Assembly: GCA_002841195.1 (NCBI GenBank)
Contig: PHEO01000004.1
Span: 1 to 48,308 of the forward strand
DNA length: 48,308 nucleotides
Source: Alphaproteobacteria bacterium HGW-Alphaproteobacteria-11
GTDB lineage: Bacteria > Pseudomonadota > Alphaproteobacteria > Parvibaculales > Parvibaculaceae
Direction of reading: 5' to 3'
In this document: in pieces, positions 1-8,840 of the stretch
Layout of the letters: the number at the start of each line of letters is the position of its first letter
Position numbering within the stretch: the stretch's first letter is position 1
Notes under the pieces: model-generated
Databases searched by the model: none
What the model was told of the DNA's origin: nothing
Seen by the model: only the letters and a program-made list of their open reading frames with translations
Translations under genes and position numbers: made by a program

Positions 1-46
1 CTCGCTCGTCTTCCTGGCTCAGATCGCCTCCCAGTACGCGGCCTGA
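1..46 (+). CDS. C-terminal end of an unknown protein (partial)
   Basis: Only the last 14 codons are inside the window (frame starting at base 2), reading SLVFLAQIASQYAA and then TGA. The segment is hydrophobic, which would fit the last part of a membrane helix, but no family can be named from this length. It runs in the same direction as the small gene that begins 60 bases later. Confidence 0.45.
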   Translation, partial: SLVFLAQIASQYAA

Positions 47-106
47 GCGGGAACGGCATCCCCATCAAGGGCGGCTCGGCCGCCCGCCATCAGAAAGACC
101 AATGCC

Positions 107-232
107 ATGACGCAGAACCGGAAATTCTTCCCCCTCGTGGAGCGCGTCGCCGCCAAAGCCGTCGCCGCGCTGCTTGTGGCCTACACGTTCGCCCTGATCG
201 TGCAGACCTCGGGCGTCGCCACCATCGTCTGA
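107..232 (+). CDS. Small single-span membrane peptide, 41 aa
   Basis: This short open frame runs from ATG to TGA and encodes 41 residues. A basic amino end (MTQNRKFFPLVERVAAK) is followed by one hydrophobic stretch (AVAALLVAYTFALIVQ) long enough for a single membrane helix. Nearly every codon ends in G or C, as in neighbouring real genes, which supports coding. It lies between the end of an unknown + strand gene and a strong terminator, so it may be the last gene of that operon. I do not recognise the family and assign no function. Confidence 0.5.
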   Translation: MTQNRKFFPLVERVAAKAVAALLVAYTFALIVQTSGVATIV

Positions 233-311
233 TTTCCCCGTCCGGGCTCCTCCCCCTCCCCCTCAGGGAGCCCGGCGATCCCAGGACCCTTGCCCCCCAA
301 GGGTCTCTTGA

Positions 312-345
312 CCCCGCCGCCTCCCCCGCGGCGGGGTTCTTTTTT
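312..345 (+). terminator. Intrinsic terminator (+ strand)
   Basis: The 9-bp stem CCCCGCCGC (312-320) pairs with GCGGCGGGG (328-336) around a 7-base loop. It is followed by TTCTTTTTT. The orientation ends the + strand transcript and shields the convergent tsaD gene. Confidence 0.85.
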
Positions 346-349
346 ACGG

Positions 350-1426
350 TCAGGCCTTTGCGCCGGCGGCAGCGGCCGCAGGATCGAGCGGCCAGCGAGC
401 GCGCGGACCGGCCGAGATCGGGTCGGTGAGGCCGAGCGCCAGCCGCTCGGCGCCCGCCCAGGCGATCATAGCCCCATTGTCGGTGCAGAGCTTCAGCGGC
501 GGCGCGACGATTTCGTAGCCGCAGGCATGGGCCGAAACCTTCAAACGTTCCCGCAGCATCATATTGGCCGCGACGCCGCCCGCCACGACCAGATGGCGGT
601 GACCGGGCGGTATCGTTTCGCTCGCCAGCGCCATCGCATTCTCGGTGCGGTCGGCCAGCACGTCGGCGACGGCGGCCTGAAAGGACGCGGCGATGTCGGC
701 GCGATCCTGTTCGTTCAATTGCCCGAGGCTTTCGGCTGCCTGTCTGACGGCGGTCTTGAGACCGGAGAAGGACAGATCGCAACCCGGACGATTCAGCATC
801 GGCCGAGGCAGGTGAAAACGGGTTGCGTCGCCGCCCAGCGCCGCGCGCTCGACGGCCGGGCCGCCCGGAAAGCCGAGGCCGAGCAGCTTTGCGACCTTGT
901 CGAAGGCCTCGCCGACCGCATCGTCGACCGTGGTGCCGAGGCGGCGATAGCGGCCGACGCCTTCGACAACCAGAAGCTGGCTGTGGCCGCCCGAGACCAA
1001 CAGCAGTAGATAGGGAAAGGGCAATCCGTCGGTCAGCCGCGCTGTCAGCGCATGGCCCTCGAGGTGATTGACCGCCAGCAGCGGCAGCCCGCGCGCCGCA
1101 GCGATACCCTTCGCCGTCATCAGGCCGACAATGACGCCGCCGATCAGGCCGGGTCCGGCGGTGGCCGCCACGCCGTCGAGATCGTTCCAATCGACGCCTG
1201 CCTCGTTCATTGCCCGGGCGATCAGGCCGTCCAGATGTTCGACATGGGCGCGGGCGGCAATTTCAGGCACGACGCCGCCAAAGGGCGCATGTTCGGCGAT
1301 CTGCGAGAAAACGACATTGGAGAGAATTTCGCCCCGGGCGCCCGCGCCCGCGCCACGGCGCACGACCGCGGCGGCCGTCTCGTCGCAGCTTGTCTCGATG
1401 CCGAGCAGGGTGAGCGGTTTCGTCAC
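350..1426 (-). CDS. tsaD: tRNA N6-adenosine threonylcarbamoyltransferase TsaD
   Basis: TsaD transfers the threonylcarbamoyl group from threonylcarbamoyl-AMP to A37 of tRNAs that read ANN codons, working with TsaB and TsaE in the cytoplasm. The 358-residue product opens with the ASKHA-fold motif [11 protein letters not shown]. It carries the metal-binding pair in NHLEGH (H121, H125), a second HVEH near residue 61, and VSGGHSQLL in the ATP site. Length is close to the usual 340-360. I chose the GTG at 1426 because it puts LLGIETS at the normal place; the frame continues upstream but that part resembles nothing in the family. It diverges from hemC with a 125-bp gap between them, a common alphaproteobacterial arrangement. 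Confidence 0.95.
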   Translation of the reverse strand: MTKPLTLLGIETSCDETAAAVVRRGAGAGARGEILSNVVFSQIAEHAPFGGVVPEIAARAHVEHLDGLIARAMNEAGVDWNDLDGVAATAGPGLIGGVIVGLMTAKGIAAARGLPLLAVNHLEGHALTARLTDGLPFPYLLLLVSGGHSQLLVVEGVGRYRRLGTTVDDAVGEAFDKVAKLLGLGFPGGPAVERAALGGDATRFHLPRPMLNRPGCDLSFSGLKTAVRQAAESLGQLNEQDRADIAASFQAAVADVLADRTENAMALASETIPPGHRHLVVAGGVAANMMLRERLKVSAHACGYEIVAPPLKLCTDNGAMIAWAGAERLALGLTDPISAGPRARWPLDPAAAAAGAKA

Positions 1427-1551
1427 GGGTTTCGCATTCCAAAAAGCCCGGCTTTCCTCTCTCGCGGAGCGGACAATCGGGCTATAACGGGCCCCGGGCG
1501 GCCGGCCGCCCGGCAAATCTTCCCGCTGGCATACAACCTTAGAGACCCCGC

Positions 1552-2478
1552 ATGCAACGCCGCTACCGCATCGGCACCAGAGGCTCGAAGCTCGCACTGA
1601 TCCAGGCCCATGAGGTCGCGCGGCGGATTGCACAAGTGCAGCACCTGTCGGTCGAACACGCGGCCGAGATCGTCGTCATCAGCACCGAAGGCGACCGCAC
1701 GCAGGACCGGGCGCTTTCCGAAATCGGCGGCAAGGGCCTCTTCACGCAGGAAATCGAGGACCAGCTTCTCGATGCCTCGATCGACATTGCCGTCCATTCG
1801 ATGAAGGACATGCCGACGCGGCTCCCGGACGGGCTGATTATCGATTGTTTGCTGGAACGCGCCGATCCGCGCGACGCATTCCTTTCGCCCAAGGCCGCGA
1901 CGCTTGCCGCGCTTCCGCAAGGCGCGGTTGTCGGCACCTCGTCGCTTCGTCGCGCCGCGCAGGTGCGGGCGCTCCGGCCCGACATTCGCGTGGTGCCGTT
2001 TCGCGGCAATGTCGACACGCGGATCCGAAAGCTCGCCGATGGTGTCGCCGACGCAACATTGCTCGCGATGGCCGGTCTCATCCGCATGGGACTGCAGGAA
2101 AAGGTAACGGCACCGCTGTCGCCCGAGGAGATGCTGCCCGCCGTCGCTCAGGGCGCGGTCGGCATCGAACGCCGCGCGGGCGACGACGAGGCGGCGCATC
2201 TGCTGGCGAAGATCCATCACGGGGAAACCGGCCTGTGCGTTGCGGCCGAGCGCGCGCTGCTGGCCGTGCTCGACGGTTCGTGCCGGACGCCGATTGCGGC
2301 GCTGGCCGAGATTTCAGGCGAGCGGATGCGGCTTCGCGGCATGATCCTGACGCCGGACGGCGCGGAGGTGCTCGAAACGGCGCGTGAGGGCCTCGCGGCG
2401 GATGCCGATGCCATTGGTCAGGACGCCGGTCTCGAACTGAAGTCCCGCGCCGGCCCGCATTTCTTCAGCGGGGTTTGA
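1552..2478 (+). CDS. hemC: Hydroxymethylbilane synthase (porphobilinogen deaminase)
   Basis: HemC joins four porphobilinogens into hydroxymethylbilane in tetrapyrrole (haem) synthesis. The 308-residue product has the family landmarks in order: [10 protein letters not shown] at the start, VHSMKDMPT near residue 81, [12 protein letters not shown] near 150, and the dipyrromethane cofactor cysteine C244 in [10 protein letters not shown]. Length is normal. It is the first gene of a haem cluster, with hemD following almost without a gap, and it diverges from tsaD. Confidence 0.97.
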   Translation: MQRRYRIGTRGSKLALIQAHEVARRIAQVQHLSVEHAAEIVVISTEGDRTQDRALSEIGGKGLFTQEIEDQLLDASIDIAVHSMKDMPTRLPDGLIIDCLLERADPRDAFLSPKAATLAALPQGAVVGTSSLRRAAQVRALRPDIRVVPFRGNVDTRIRKLADGVADATLLAMAGLIRMGLQEKVTAPLSPEEMLPAVAQGAVGIERRAGDDEAAHLLAKIHHGETGLCVAAERALLAVLDGSCRTPIAALAEISGERMRLRGMILTPDGAEVLETAREGLAADADAIGQDAGLELKSRAGPHFFSGV

Positions 2479-2483
2479 AGCCG

Positions 2484-3197
2484 ATGCGGCTTCTCGTCAT
2501 CCGGCCCGAAGAGGATGCGGCGGAGCTGGCGCGTCTCCTCGCCGCGCGCGGCCATGAGGCGGTCACCGCACCCGTCATGTCCGTGCGCTTTCTCGACGAT
2601 GCCGAATTGCCGGCGCGCGCATGGCAGGCGCTGCTCGTCACCAGCGCCAATGGCGCGCGGGCGCTGGCGCGACATGCGCAGGCGGCGGCATTGAGGGATG
2701 TGCGGGTTCTCGCGGTCGGCCCGGCCAGCGCGCAAGCGATGATCGACGCCGGTTTCCGCTGGGTCGAGGCGGCAGAGGGCGATGTCGACGCGCTGGCGGC
2801 GCTTGTCTGTCTTGAACTCTCGCCGGATGGCGGTCCGCTGCTGCATGTGGCGGGGCGTGTGGTGGCGGGCGACCTCCGGGCGGTGCTGGCGGTTCAAGGT
2901 TTCGCGGTCGAGCGCGCGGTGCTTTACGAGGCGGTGGCGGCGAATCGTCTGCCTGAGGCGGCGCGCACCGCTTTCACCGAAGGCGGCATGGACGGCGTCC
3001 TGATTCATTCGCCGCGCACGGCGCGAATATTCATGTCGCTTGTGCGTGCGGCGGGTCTCGAAGCGGCGCTTTTCCGCATGACGGCCTTCTGTCTGTCGCA
3101 AGCCGTCGCCGAAGCGCTTGGCGATACGAACTTTCTTACGGTGAAAATAGCCGCCCGGCCCGAGCAGGCGGCGCTGCTCGACCTGCTCGGGCCCTGA
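2484..3197 (+). CDS. hemD: Uroporphyrinogen-III synthase
   Basis: HemD closes and inverts ring D of hydroxymethylbilane to give uroporphyrinogen III. The 237-residue product begins MRLLVIRPEEDAAELA, the usual amino end of the family, and has the weakly conserved two-domain layout, including LLVTSANGARALA near residue 51 and VLIHSPRTARIF near 173. Two starts are possible: ATG at 2484, just after the hemC stop, or TTG at 2475, which would overlap it by four bases. I prefer the ATG because it matches the family start. HemD is poorly conserved, so its place next to hemC adds weight. Confidence 0.9.
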   Translation: MRLLVIRPEEDAAELARLLAARGHEAVTAPVMSVRFLDDAELPARAWQALLVTSANGARALARHAQAAALRDVRVLAVGPASAQAMIDAGFRWVEAAEGDVDALAALVCLELSPDGGPLLHVAGRVVAGDLRAVLAVQGFAVERAVLYEAVAANRLPEAARTAFTEGGMDGVLIHSPRTARIFMSLVRAAGLEAALFRMTAFCLSQAVAEALGDTNFLTVKIAARPEQAALLDLLGP

Positions 3198-3282
3198 TTT
3201 TCCGCGGAACTTCGTCCTGACCGGCGGCGTTTCAGCCTCTATAGTGACGCCGGCGCGATACAGATCCCCCAGATGGTTGTTC

Positions 3283-4509
3283 ATGTCCGATTCAAACGAT
3301 AGCGACGCAGGCAAAGGGCCTGAGCCGGAATATCTGAAGCCCGAAGCGGAGGCGCGGCAGCGCAATGAGAAGCCGCGCAAGGAGCCGCGTACGCTCGAAG
3401 GCACGGCCGAGGAGGTCAGCGGCGAAGCGGCGGACGATACGCCGGGCAAATCCGCCGCGTCCGCTGCCGGTGGATTCGCCTTGGCCGCTGCCGCCGGTTT
3501 CGGCGGCGCCGCCTTGGCGCTTGCGCTTGCCTGGTTCGCCGGGTTCGGAATGCCCGCACCCGATACGGGCGCCGACGACAGGCTTGCCGAACTCGCGGCG
3601 CGGCTTGAAGCGGTCGAAAGCGGAAGTGGCGAAAGCGCGCGCGGCTTCGACGAACGCGCGCAATTGCTAGGCGCGCGTCTCGATGCGGCGGAGGCAAAAA
3701 TTGCCGCCGCCGAAAGCGCCGCGCCCGACGTGCAAATCGCGCGGCTTGCCGAAGAGCAGCAGGCACTGAAGGACGCACTCAACGACACACGCGGCAGTGC
3801 GCGCGAGACGCGGGACCGGATCGATGCGCTGGCCGCCAGCCTGCCGCCTTCGGGCATTGCCGATCATGTCGGCAGCCTCGACGCGCTGGTGAAGGCGCTC
3901 GGTGCACGGCTCGCGACGCTTGCACCGCAGATCGAGGCGATGGAAGGGCGCGTCGCCGCGCTTGAGGAAAAGAAAGATGATCCCGACGCGGCCGCGCGCG
4001 CGGCGCTCGGGCTGGCGCTCGCCAATCTTGCCCGCGCCGCCGAGACGGCGGGTCCGTTCAAGACGGAGCTCGACGCCGTGGAAAGCTTTTTACCGGGTCA
4101 GGCGGGTCTCGATGCCTTGTTCGGCGTGGCGGCGAACGGCGTTGCGACGCGCGCCGCGCTGAAGGCGCGGTTTCCTTCGGTGGTCGAGAATATCTTCGAT
4201 GCCGAACGCCGCGCCGGCGAGGACGGTCTCTGGTCGCGCTTCGTCACCAATGCGAAATCGCTGGTGACGATCCGGCGCACCGGCGAAATTTCCGGCGATA
4301 CGACCGAGGCTGTCGTCGCGCGCATGGAAGAGCGTCTCGGAACCGGCGATCTCGCGGACGCAGTCGCCGAGGGCGAAGCGCTTCAGGGAGCGGCGGGCGA
4401 GGCGGCGGCGGATTGGCTTGAGGATGCCCGCGCGCGTCTCGAAACCGACATGCTGCTGCGCGATCTTGCGGCGCGGGTCGCGACGCGCCTCTCGCAGAGC
4501 GGGGAGTGA
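3283..4509 (+). CDS. Mic60/mitofilin-family inner-membrane protein
   Basis: The 408-residue product has a charged, disordered amino end (residues 1-58), one membrane helix (about 61-90, rich in Ala and Gly), and a long Ala/Glu/Arg/Leu coiled-coil stretch (about 95-245). A helical carboxyl region containing FPSVVENIFDAERRA follows. This is the layout of alphaproteobacterial Mic60 homologues (COG4223), bacterial relatives of the mitochondrial MICOS subunit that shapes cristae. Family members are known beside hemY in this class, as here. The ATG at 3283 was chosen over 3244 because the extra 13 residues do not look conserved. Role in membrane shaping is by family, not shown here. Confidence 0.85.
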   Translation: MSDSNDSDAGKGPEPEYLKPEAEARQRNEKPRKEPRTLEGTAEEVSGEAADDTPGKSAASAAGGFALAAAAGFGGAALALALAWFAGFGMPAPDTGADDRLAELAARLEAVESGSGESARGFDERAQLLGARLDAAEAKIAAAESAAPDVQIARLAEEQQALKDALNDTRGSARETRDRIDALAASLPPSGIADHVGSLDALVKALGARLATLAPQIEAMEGRVAALEEKKDDPDAAARAALGLALANLARAAETAGPFKTELDAVESFLPGQAGLDALFGVAANGVATRAALKARFPSVVENIFDAERRAGEDGLWSRFVTNAKSLVTIRRTGEISGDTTEAVVARMEERLGTGDLADAVAEGEALQGAAGEAAADWLEDARARLETDMLLRDLAARVATRLSQSGE

Positions 4510-4517
4510 GATCCTAA

Positions 4518-6047
4518 ATGCTGCGCGCGCTTTTCATCTTCATCGTCGTCGCGCTCCTGAGCGCGCTTGCGATATGGCTTGCCGACAATCCCGGCGACCT
4601 GACGATGCATTGGCGCGGCTACGAAATCCGCACCAGTTTCGTCGTCGGTGTCGGCGTCATGGCGCTGGCGGCTTTTCTGGTGCTTCTCGTATATCGCATC
4701 GTTTCGGGCTTCGTCGATACGCCGGCCAGCGTCGCGGCATTTCTTGAAAAGCGCCGCCAACAAAAAGGTTTTCTGGCGTTGTCGCGCGGCATGGTGGCGG
4801 TCGCGGCCGGAGACGCCCCCGAGGCAAAGCGCTATGCGGCGCAGGCGCACAAGCTTCTCGATGCGCCGCCGCTGACGCTGCTGCTCGCCGCGCAGGCCGC
4901 ACAACTTGAAGGCGACGAAAAATCGGCCACCGGCTATTTCGAACGCATGCTGGAAGCGCCTGAAACGGCGTTTCTCGGCTTGCGCGGGCTCTTCATACAG
5001 GCGCGCCGCGCCGGCGATCGCGAAGAGGCGCTTGCGCATGCGCGGCGGGCTTTCGAGCTTCGGCCGCAAACGCCCTGGGCGGCGCAGGCGGTGTTCGAGA
5101 TCGAGGCGGCGGAAGAAGATTGGGATGCGGCGCTCGCCACGCTCGACCGCGAGGTGTCGGCGAAAGTCATTTCGCGCGACAAGGCGCGCCGCCGCCGTGC
5201 CGTTCTGTTGACCGCCAAGGCGATGACGGCGGCGGAAGCCGCGCATGGGCAGGCGGGTGAGGCGCGAAAGGCGGCGCTTGAAAAAGCCGTTGCGCTGGCG
5301 CTCGATGCCGTTGCGCTCGAAGCGTCATTCGCGCCGACGGTCGCGCTTGCGGCGCGGCTCTGCGGCGAGACCGGACGCGCGCGCAAGGCGGCACGGCTGA
5401 TCGAGGCCGCATGGGACGTCGAGCCGCATCCCGATCTGGCCGATGTCTGGCTCGACATGATCGACGGTGAAAGCGGTTACGATCGCGCGGTTCGCGCGCG
5501 CTCTCTGGCGGGGCGAAATCCCGAGCACATCGAAAGCCGTATTCTGGTTGCGCGCGGCGCCATCGGTGCGCGCGACTGGGCGGCGGCGCGCGAAGCGCTT
5601 GCCGCCTATGCGGGGCCGGACGCCACCGAGATGCCGACGCAGCGCATTTGCGAATTGATGGCGGAGATCGAGGAAGGCGCGTTTGGCGACCGCGGCGCGG
5701 CGCGGGGCTGGCTTGCGCGCGCGCTTCACGCGCCGCAGGACCCGCAATGGACGGGCGAGAATTATCGTTCGCCGCGCTGGTCGCCGATCGATCCGATGAC
5801 CGGCGCTTTCGATGCGCTGGTCTGGACGGCGCCGGCGATCGCGCTCGCCCGCGAGGAACCGCGACCTGATGCTTTCGGGCAGGAGCCTGAGCGGCCTATC
5901 GAAAAAGCCGAAGCGCCGGCCGCGCCTGTCGTTTCGCTGCCGGAGCGGGCGGCGCCAAAGGAGCCGCTTGCCTTTCAGCCGCCGCTGCCCGACGATCCGG
6001 GCCCGGAGGATGCCGACGAAGCGCAGGAGGGGGAACGCAAATGGTGA
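4518..6047 (+). CDS. HemY-family TPR membrane protein
   Basis: The 509-residue product starts with two membrane helices (about 4-22 and 41-63) separated by the HemY_N signature LADNPGDLTMHWRGYEI. A long stretch of tetratricopeptide-like helices follows, and then a Pro/Glu-rich tail (about 430-509) that makes it longer than many family members. HemY proteins are tied to haem synthesis by gene position; their biochemical role is not settled. This is not the unrelated protoporphyrinogen oxidase also called hemY. It follows the Mic60 gene by 8 bases and shares 7 bases (ATGGTGA) with the next gene, so the three are probably co-transcribed. Confidence 0.88.
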   Translation: MLRALFIFIVVALLSALAIWLADNPGDLTMHWRGYEIRTSFVVGVGVMALAAFLVLLVYRIVSGFVDTPASVAAFLEKRRQQKGFLALSRGMVAVAAGDAPEAKRYAAQAHKLLDAPPLTLLLAAQAAQLEGDEKSATGYFERMLEAPETAFLGLRGLFIQARRAGDREEALAHARRAFELRPQTPWAAQAVFEIEAAEEDWDAALATLDREVSAKVISRDKARRRRAVLLTAKAMTAAEAAHGQAGEARKAALEKAVALALDAVALEASFAPTVALAARLCGETGRARKAARLIEAAWDVEPHPDLADVWLDMIDGESGYDRAVRARSLAGRNPEHIESRILVARGAIGARDWAAAREALAAYAGPDATEMPTQRICELMAEIEEGAFGDRGAARGWLARALHAPQDPQWTGENYRSPRWSPIDPMTGAFDALVWTAPAIALAREEPRPDAFGQEPERPIEKAEAPAAPVVSLPERAAPKEPLAFQPPLPDDPGPEDADEAQEGERKW

Positions 6048-7057
6048 AGCGGATATTGGCCGGGACGCTGACGCTGATCGTGCTGGCGTTTGTGGTGGTC
6101 GTCATTTCTGTGATGCGGTTCGACGTGCCGCGCGAGGAACTTGTCGGGAAATATGCCGGCGGCGCATCGCAATTCGCGACGCTGCCATCGGGCGCCAGCG
6201 TGCATTTCCGCGATGAGGGCAATGCGGACGGGCCGGCGCTGGTGCTGGTTCACGGGTCCAACGCCTCGCTGCATACATGGGAACCGTGGGTCGCCGAGCT
6301 TGGCGGCACCTACCGGATCGTCACGATGGATCTGCCCGGACACGGCCTGACCGGCCGTGTGCCCGGCGACGATTACAGCCGCGAAGGCATGGCTGCGTCG
6401 GTGCACGAGCTGACGGAAGCGCTCGGGCTGACGCGCTTTGCGATCGGCGGCAATTCGATGGGTGGCGGCATTTCGGCGCTTTACGCGCTCGAGCATCCCG
6501 AACGCGTCACGGCGCTGATCCTCGTCAACTCCTCCGGCGTGCCGGTCGTGCGCGAGGACACCGACCCGCCGCTCGCCTTCCGGCTGGCGCGGATGCCGGT
6601 GCTCAGCAAGATCATGCGCTATGTGCTGCCGCGTTCGGTGGTCGAGGAGGGCGTGCGCAAGGTTTTCGTCGACCAGTCGAAAGTGACCGATGAAATGGTG
6701 GCGCGCTATTTTGACATGACGCTCCATGAAGGAAATCGCGATGCGACGCGGTTGCGCTTTGCCAGCTATTCGGCGCGCGACGAAGTGGCATTTTCCGAAC
6801 GTCTCGGCGGCATCGAGATGCCGACCCTCATCATCTGGGGCGACAAGGACCTGCTCATTCCGGTGGCGGCGGCCGATACGTTCAAGGAACGCATCCCGCA
6901 TGCCGAGCTTGTGATCTATGAAAATGTCGGCCATGTGCCGATGGAAGAGGTGCCTGTGGAGAGCGCCGGCGCGGTGGCGGCTTTTCTCGGCGCGGCGCTG
7001 GCCGAGCCCGCACCGGCACTGGCCGCCGCGGCGGAAGAACCGGAAGGCGTCGAATAG
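6041..7057 (+). CDS. Membrane-anchored alpha/beta-fold hydrolase
   Basis: The 338-residue product has an amino-terminal membrane helix (about 5-25) and then an alpha/beta hydrolase domain. It shows the oxyanion-region motif LVHGSNASLHTWEPW, the nucleophile elbow GGNSMGGG, an acid in IIWGDKDLLIP and a catalytic His in NVGHVPMEE. The anchor suggests it acts on the outer face of the inner membrane. The substrate cannot be told from the sequence. It overlaps the HemY-type gene by 7 bases, which suggests translational coupling, although it has no clear link to haem synthesis. Confidence 0.88.
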   Translation: MVKRILAGTLTLIVLAFVVVVISVMRFDVPREELVGKYAGGASQFATLPSGASVHFRDEGNADGPALVLVHGSNASLHTWEPWVAELGGTYRIVTMDLPGHGLTGRVPGDDYSREGMAASVHELTEALGLTRFAIGGNSMGGGISALYALEHPERVTALILVNSSGVPVVREDTDPPLAFRLARMPVLSKIMRYVLPRSVVEEGVRKVFVDQSKVTDEMVARYFDMTLHEGNRDATRLRFASYSARDEVAFSERLGGIEMPTLIIWGDKDLLIPVAAADTFKERIPHAELVIYENVGHVPMEEVPVESAGAVAAFLGAALAEPAPALAAAAEEPEGVE

Positions 7058-7091
7058 GCCTGTTGCCAAAGGCGGCGGGGCGGGGTATCTG

Positions 7092-7117
7092 AAGCCCTTG
7101 AGCGGCCGGGCTTTTTC
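7092..7117 (+). terminator. Weak intrinsic terminator candidate
   Basis: AAGCCC (7092-7097) pairs with GGGCTT (7108-7113) and is followed by a short T run. It lies after the hydrolase gene and before tRNA-Thr. The stem is only 6 bp, so this is tentative. Confidence 0.4.
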
Positions 7118-7137
7118 AGGGTCCGCGCCGCTCCGGC

Positions 7138-7213
7138 GCCGCTTTAGCTCAGTTGGTAGAGCACCTCATTCGTAATGAGGGGGTCGGGTGTTCGAGTCAC
7201 CCAAGCGGCACCA
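7138..7213 (+). tRNA. tRNA-Thr (anticodon CGT)
   Basis: This is a 76-base cloverleaf. The acceptor GCCGCTT (7138-7144) pairs with AAGCGGC (7203-7209), followed by discriminator A and an encoded CCA. The D-loop contains AGCTCAGTTGGTAGAGC. The anticodon stem CCTCA/TGAGG holds the loop TTCGTAA, giving anticodon CGT, which reads ACG threonine codons. The T-arm has GTTCGAGTC. Confidence 0.97.
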
Positions 7214-7301
7214 CACCCCCCGACTGTCACCGAACTGTCAAAAATCTGTCGTGAATCCGTCACGAACGGAAATCCTGTCCCGGACAAGATTGAGGCAAGG
7301 C

Positions 7302-8720
7302 ATGTCGTCCGACGTCAAACACGCCCGATTCGAAGGCCGCATCGTCATTGTCGGGTTCGGAAGCATCGGGCAGGGCGTGCTGCCGCTGCTGCTCCGGCAT
7401 ATCGATGTCGCGCCGTCGCAAATCTCGATCCTGACCGCCGACGAGGGCGGGCGCGAGGTGGCCGAAAGCCACGGCGTCGGCTTTGCCGTGACGCCGCTGC
7501 GCCGGGGCAACTATCTGTCGGTGCTCGACCCGCTGCTGGCGGAAGGCGACTTCCTGATCAATCTGTCGGTCGATGTGTCGAGCATCGCGCTCATCGAGTT
7601 CTGCCGCGCGAAGGGCGCGCTTTATCTCGACACCTGCATCGAACCCTGGATCGGTCAGTACACGGATGCATCGCAACCGCCGTCGCAACGTTCCAATTAT
7701 GCATTGCGCGAGAAGGCGATGGCGCTGAAGGCGAAGCATGAGGGCGGGCCGACCGCGATCCTGACGCATGGCGCCAATCCGGGCCTTGTGTCGCATTTCG
7801 TGAAACAGGCGCTGCTCGATATCGCGGCGGACACGAAGACGGCGGTCGCGAAACCGCAGACGCGCGAGGACTGGGCGCGGCTTTCGGCGCGGCTCGGCGT
7901 CAAGGTCATTCATATCGCCGAACGGGATACGCAAGTGTCGCCGACACCCAAGCGCATCGGCGAATTCGTCAACACCTGGTCGGTCGACGGTTTCGTCAGC
8001 GAAGGCTGCCAGCCGGCCGAACTTGGCTGGGGCACGCATGAACGGCATTTTCCCGATGACGGCCACCGGCATGCGAGCGGCCCCGCCTGCGCGATCTATC
8101 TGACGCGGCCGGGTGCCTCGACGCGGGTTAGAAGCTGGACACCGAACGAGGGGCCCTATCACGGCTTTCTCATTACGCATGGCGAGGCGATTTCGCTCGC
8201 CGACTATTTCACCGTGCAGCAGAACGGCGAAGCGCAGTACCGGCCGACCGTTCACTATGCCTATCACCCTTGCGACGATGCCGTTTTGTCGGTGCATGAA
8301 TTTGCCGGCAAGAACTGGCAACCGCAAAAGTCGAAACGACTGATGATGGACGAGATCAGCGCCGGCATGGACGAGCTTGGCGTGCTGCTGATGGGTCATG
8401 CGCGCGGCGCCTATTGGTACGGCTCGCAGCTTTCGATCGGGGAGGCGCGCCGTCTCGCGCCGCACAACAATGCGACCAGCCTGCAGGTGACGGTGGCGGT
8501 GCTGGCGGGCGTCGTCTGGGCGATCGAGAATCCGGGGCGCTGGATCGTCGAGCCGGAGGAAATGGATTTCAAGCGCATTCTCGAGATTTGCCGGCCTTAC
8601 CTCGGAAAAATGGCCGGCGCCTATAGCGACTGGACGCCGCTGCTCGACCGGGGCCTTCTTTTCGAGGAAGAACTCGATGAGGCCGATCCCTGGCAATTCC
8701 GGAATTTCCGCGTCGTCTGA
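7302..8720 (+). CDS. hss: Homospermidine synthase
   Basis: The enzyme makes homospermidine from putrescine (and spermidine) with NAD+ as bound cofactor, a polyamine route typical of many Alphaproteobacteria. The 472-residue product opens with the nucleotide-binding motif IVIVGFGSIGQGVLP (glycines near 18-25). It continues with family segments such as NLSVDVSSIALIEFC, THGANPGLVSHFVKQAL and GHARGAYWYGSQLS. Length matches the long bacterial homospermidine synthases. The ATG at 7302, with AAGG upstream, was chosen because earlier in-frame codons lie inside the tRNA gene. It stands alone as a transcription unit. Confidence 0.95.
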   Translation: MSSDVKHARFEGRIVIVGFGSIGQGVLPLLLRHIDVAPSQISILTADEGGREVAESHGVGFAVTPLRRGNYLSVLDPLLAEGDFLINLSVDVSSIALIEFCRAKGALYLDTCIEPWIGQYTDASQPPSQRSNYALREKAMALKAKHEGGPTAILTHGANPGLVSHFVKQALLDIAADTKTAVAKPQTREDWARLSARLGVKVIHIAERDTQVSPTPKRIGEFVNTWSVDGFVSEGCQPAELGWGTHERHFPDDGHRHASGPACAIYLTRPGASTRVRSWTPNEGPYHGFLITHGEAISLADYFTVQQNGEAQYRPTVHYAYHPCDDAVLSVHEFAGKNWQPQKSKRLMMDEISAGMDELGVLLMGHARGAYWYGSQLSIGEARRLAPHNNATSLQVTVAVLAGVVWAIENPGRWIVEPEEMDFKRILEICRPYLGKMAGAYSDWTPLLDRGLLFEEELDEADPWQFRNFRVV

Positions 8721-8740
8721 TGGCCGCGAAACGGAAAAGA

Positions 8741-8772
8741 CCGCCCCTTTTGCGAGGGACGGCCTTGACCTG
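8741..8772 (-). terminator. Intrinsic terminator candidate (- strand)
   Basis: Read on the minus strand, a hairpin (CCG-x-CCCTT paired with GAGGG-x-CGG on the + strand, 8741-8762) is followed by TCTTTTCC. It would end the transcript of the small DUF4278-like gene just before the convergent hss stop. The stem has one mismatch. Confidence 0.5.
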
Positions 8773-8840
8773 CGGAACCGCGCGCCGGACGCCTGTCGGG
8801 GACGGCAACCCTCCAACATTTGGCAGGGCGGCGGTTTCCG
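8773..8840. other. Long imperfect inverted repeat next to the DUF4278-like stop codon
   Basis: CGGAACCGC (8773-8781) can pair with GCGGTTTCCG (8831-8840), with one bulged base. This closes a roughly 49-base interior that itself contains short stems and the string GGCAACCC. The element lies between the stop codons of two convergent genes. It may simply be the 3' end structure of the small gene; no known RNA family can be assigned. Confidence 0.35.
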
